A DNA stretch of 17,775 bases from an uncultured Formosa sp. Lineage in GTDB: Bacteria > Bacteroidota > Bacteroidia > Flavobacteriales > Flavobacteriaceae. The notes under the pieces are model-generated. The model made no database searches and was not told the origin of the DNA. It was given only the letters and a program-made list of their open reading frames with translations. Positions 15,492-17,775 of this stretch are shown here, piece by piece. The DNA is taken from the NCBI GenBank assembly GCA_902516685.1, contig CABXZJ010000018.1:1-17775 (forward strand). The letters are read 5' to 3'. The number at the start of each line of letters is the position of its first letter. Position 1 is the stretch's first letter. The translations under genes were made by a program, and so were the position numbers.

Positions 15492-16633
15492 TAGAAGTTT
15501 CCAAACGTTTACAAACTGTCGAAGAATACTATTTTTCAAAAAAATTAAAAGAGGTTCGTAAACTTATCTCTGAAGGCTCCCAAGTTATTAATTTGGGTAT
15601 AGGAAGCCCTGACCTGCCCCCAAATAAATCTGTCATTGAGGCTCTTAAAAATAGTTTATTGGATTTAAATGCTCATAAATACCAAAGTTATCAAGGCTTA
15701 CCGGAATTTAGATATGCAATTTCTGACTTTTATAAAAGAAACTATGAAATTTATTTAAACCCAGAAAATGAAATTCTTCCTCTTATGGGTAGTAAAGAAG
15801 GTATTATGCATATTTCCATGGCTTATCTAAATGAAGGTGATTCGGTTTTAATACCAAATCCTGGATATCCTACTTATAATTCAGTCGCTAAATTAATTGG
15901 TGCAAATACAATTTTTTATGACTTAACTGCTGAGAACAAATGGCATCCTGATATTGATAAGCTACAAACTCTGGACTTATCTAAGGTTAAACTTATGTGG
16001 ATAAATTATCCACATATGCCCACGGGTGCAGTTGCAGACACAAAGCGAATAGAATCCCTAATTAAATTTACTTCTAAACACAATATATTATTAGTCAACG
16101 ATAACCCATATAGTTTTATATTAAATGACAAACCACAAAGTATATTTAATTTTGAAGGATCTAATAAGTGTTGTTTGGAGTTAAATTCTCTAAGCAAAAC
16201 TTTTAATATGTCAGGGTGGCGTGTCGGTATGCTTTCCGGACACAAAAGTCATATTCAAAACGTTTTAAAAGTTAAAAGTAACATGGATTCTGGCATGTTT
16301 TATGGCGTACAAAAAGGTGCTATTGAAGCGTTAAATACGACAAGTGATTGGTTAAATAATTTAAACCAAATTTATGAAAAGCGCCGTTCTTTAGTTTGGC
16401 AGTTGGCATCACAATTGGATTGTAAATATGATAATAAAGCCTCAGGCATGTTTGTGTGGGCAAAATTATTAAATGGTGTTGATTCAGAGAAATTTACAGA
16501 TAATTTACTGAACGATAAACATATTTTTGTCGCTCCAGGTACTGTTTTTGGATCGAATGGAAAAGGTTACGTTCGCTTTTCATTATGCGCTGACGAAAAT
16601 ATTATTAATGAAGCCATAAAACGCACAAAATGA
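15488..16633 (+). CDS. PLP-dependent class I/II aminotransferase, probably aromatic amino acid aminotransferase
   Basis: 381 residues of fold-type I aminotransferase. Lys237 in SLSKTFNMSGWRVG is the Schiff-base lysine for pyridoxal phosphate, and the Arg of GWRVG contacts the cofactor phosphate. Other blocks are GIGSPDLPP near 37-45, YQGLPEFRYAI, PNPGYPTY, INYPHMPTGAV (the NPTG-type site, here with His-Met before Pro) and a C-terminal GYVRFSLC with the substrate-carboxylate arginine. Sequence alone would also allow an LL-diaminopimelate-type or alanine/aspartate aminotransferase. Its location between prephenate dehydratase and prephenate dehydrogenase, with ATGA overlaps on both sides, makes transamination of phenylpyruvate and 4-hydroxyphenylpyruvate the best guess for its role. 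Confidence 0.88.
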   Translation: MIEVSKRLQTVEEYYFSKKLKEVRKLISEGSQVINLGIGSPDLPPNKSVIEALKNSLLDLNAHKYQSYQGLPEFRYAISDFYKRNYEIYLNPENEILPLMGSKEGIMHISMAYLNEGDSVLIPNPGYPTYNSVAKLIGANTIFYDLTAENKWHPDIDKLQTLDLSKVKLMWINYPHMPTGAVADTKRIESLIKFTSKHNILLVNDNPYSFILNDKPQSIFNFEGSNKCCLELNSLSKTFNMSGWRVGMLSGHKSHIQNVLKVKSNMDSGMFYGVQKGAIEALNTTSDWLNNLNQIYEKRRSLVWQLASQLDCKYDNKASGMFVWAKLLNGVDSEKFTDNLLNDKHIFVAPGTVFGSNGKGYVRFSLCADENIINEAIKRTK

Positions 16634-17481
16634 AAAATATTAGCATCATAGGGGTTGGGCTCATTGGGGGTAGTTTCGCATTAAATTTAAAAGCCATTTT
16701 TAATGACGTAGTTATACTTGGCATTGATAGTAGCAAATCACATATATCTGAAGCTCTTGATTTAGGTATAATTGATAAAGAAGGTAGTTTTGAATCTATT
16801 ATAAAATCAGATTTAGTCGTAATTGCGACACCTGTAAATGTGACCTTAGAATTATTACCAACTATTTTAAATAGAATTTCTTCAAAGGCTCTGGTAATAG
16901 ATATGGGTTCGACTAAAGCCGATATTTGTACTTTGGTTGATATGCATCCAAAACGACCCCAATTTTTAGCTAATCATCCGATAGCAGGGACAGAGTTTTC
17001 TGGACCTGGAGCAGCATATCTTAGCTTGTTTAAAAATAAAATCAACATTATTTGTGATATTGAAAAAACAAATCCTGAACTCTGTAATCCATTACTTAAA
17101 ACTTTTAAAAATATGGGTATGACTATTCGCTATATGGATTCTAAGGCTCACGATAAGCATATTGCTTATGTATCTCATTTATCCCATATTAGTTCGTTTA
17201 TGCTTGGAAAAACAGTAATAGAGAAAGAAAAAAATGAGCGTAATATTTTTGATATGGCAGGCAGTGGTTTTGAATCGACTGTAAGATTAGCCAAAAGCTC
17301 TCCAGAAATGTGGGCCCCCATCTTTGAGCAAAATAAAACTAATGTAATCGAAACACTTGAGGAATACATTCATAACTTAAATCACTTTAAATCGCTTATG
17401 GAGGCAAATGATTTTGAAGCCATTCGAAACGAAATGAAAAACACTAATTATATTAAAACAATTTTAAAGGGAATCTCTTAA
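16630..17481 (+). CDS. tyrA: Prephenate dehydrogenase
   Basis: 283 residues. It oxidises and decarboxylates prephenate to 4-hydroxyphenylpyruvate for tyrosine synthesis. The Rossmann nucleotide loop GVGLIGGS is at 8-15, and Asp33 at the end of the second strand (ILGIDSS) favours NAD+ over NADP+. DMGSTKADI (92-100) and NHPIAGTEFSGPGAA (116-130) are the conserved substrate-site blocks, the latter with the family histidine. The C-terminal helical dimerisation part follows (AYVSHLSHISSFML, FDMAGSGFESTVRLA). There is no added ACT or chorismate mutase domain. Its start overlaps the aminotransferase stop by 4 nt, and DAHP synthase follows after 12 nt, so it sits inside the attenuated operon. Confidence 0.95.
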   Translation: MKNISIIGVGLIGGSFALNLKAIFNDVVILGIDSSKSHISEALDLGIIDKEGSFESIIKSDLVVIATPVNVTLELLPTILNRISSKALVIDMGSTKADICTLVDMHPKRPQFLANHPIAGTEFSGPGAAYLSLFKNKINIICDIEKTNPELCNPLLKTFKNMGMTIRYMDSKAHDKHIAYVSHLSHISSFMLGKTVIEKEKNERNIFDMAGSGFESTVRLAKSSPEMWAPIFEQNKTNVIETLEEYIHNLNHFKSLMEANDFEAIRNEMKNTNYIKTILKGIS

Positions 17482-17493
17482 AACTAATACTAG

Positions 17494-17775
17494 ATGGAAA
17501 AGATTAAAAAATCAAGAATATGGCTCGATAAATTACAATTAAATCATCCACTTTTAATTGCAGGGCCATGTAGTGCAGAAACTGAAGATCAGGTTTTAAA
17601 AATAGCTCACGAATTAAAAGGGACAGATGTAAGTTATTATCGCGCTGGAATTTGGAAACCCAGGACTCGTCCAGGAAATTTTGAAGGCGTTGGTGCTTTA
17701 GGACTCAAATGGCTTCAAAAAGTAAAGTTACAAACTGGATTAAAAACAGCTACAGAAGTTGCTAATAGAACCCAC
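17494..17775 (+). CDS. 3-deoxy-7-phosphoheptulonate (DAHP) synthase, N-terminal part; right edge cuts the gene
   Basis: 94 codons are visible and the frame is open at the window end. AGPCSAET (23-30), with a Cys of the type that binds the metal, and YRAGIWKPRTRPGNFEGVG (49-67), with Lys and Arg residues for phosphoenolpyruvate, identify the short-type (KDO8P synthase-like, type I beta) DAHP synthase that catalyses the first step of the shikimate pathway. In Bacteroidota this enzyme is usually fused to a C-terminal AroQ-type chorismate mutase; that part would lie outside the window. Since no other chorismate mutase is in the operon, the fusion is likely. Start chosen at the ATG 12 nt after tyrA; the MEKIKKSRIWLDKL beginning suits the family. 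Confidence 0.92.
   Translation, partial: MEKIKKSRIWLDKLQLNHPLLIAGPCSAETEDQVLKIAHELKGTDVSYYRAGIWKPRTRPGNFEGVGALGLKWLQKVKLQTGLKTATEVANRTH

Overview
The window is AT-rich and gene-dense, and it reads as chromosomal DNA from a member of the Bacteroidota, most likely a (marine) Flavobacteriaceae. The evidence is a GLPGLI-family protein next to a large outer-membrane beta-barrel protein, a head-GIN (DUF2807) protein behind a PagL-like deacylase, a bifunctional nuclease with a UVR tail, and a pheA-aminotransferase-tyrA-DAHP synthase operon. Several intergenic regions also carry the Bacteroidota -7 promoter box TANNTTTG. Purine-rich Shine-Dalgarno sites are mostly absent, as expected for the group. 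I saw no mobile element, tRNA, rRNA, CRISPR array or phage gene.

Layout. (1) 1-2375, minus strand: etfB and etfA (electron transfer flavoprotein), followed by a bifunctional nuclease that runs off the left edge. (2) 2376-2559: a divergent promoter region with two opposed TANNTTTG boxes and a perfect 24-bp palindrome. (3) 2560-5934, plus: pdhB (pyruvate dehydrogenase E1 beta) and hppA (membrane pyrophosphatase). (4) 5994-7391, minus: a deoxynucleoside kinase and an exported protein of unknown function. (5) 7517-11119, plus: a GLPGLI protein and a 907-residue outer-membrane beta-barrel protein. (6) 11138-12394, minus: metK, behind a leader that looks like a SAM-II/SAM-V-type riboswitch. (7) 12591-14419, plus: a PagL-like lipid A deacylase overlapping a head-GIN protein. 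(8) 14420-17775, plus: a regulatory leader and the phenylalanine/tyrosine operon (pheA, aminotransferase, tyrA, and the start of DAHP synthase, cut by the right edge).

The most interesting parts are RNA-level controls in front of amino-acid genes. Upstream of pheA is a textbook-like transcription attenuator: a promoter, a 22-residue leader ORF with 7 aromatic residues including Phe-Tyr-Phe-Phe, an antiterminator whose 5' arm overlaps the leader ORF end, and a terminator hairpin with nine T residues ending at the pheA start codon. Upstream of metK a compact pseudoknot with the SAM-II/SAM-V core (UUGCAA then GCUAAA) starts just after a perfect -7 box and is followed by sequences able to compete with it. 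The rest is mostly conserved housekeeping and cell-envelope content.

Working together: DAHP synthase (probably fused to chorismate mutase, beyond the edge) would supply the shikimate pathway and prephenate, PheA and TyrA make the two keto acids, and the PLP enzyme would transaminate them, all under Phe/Tyr-sensing attenuation. The ETF and PDH E1 beta genes share a divergent control region, suggesting common control of central carbon and electron flow.
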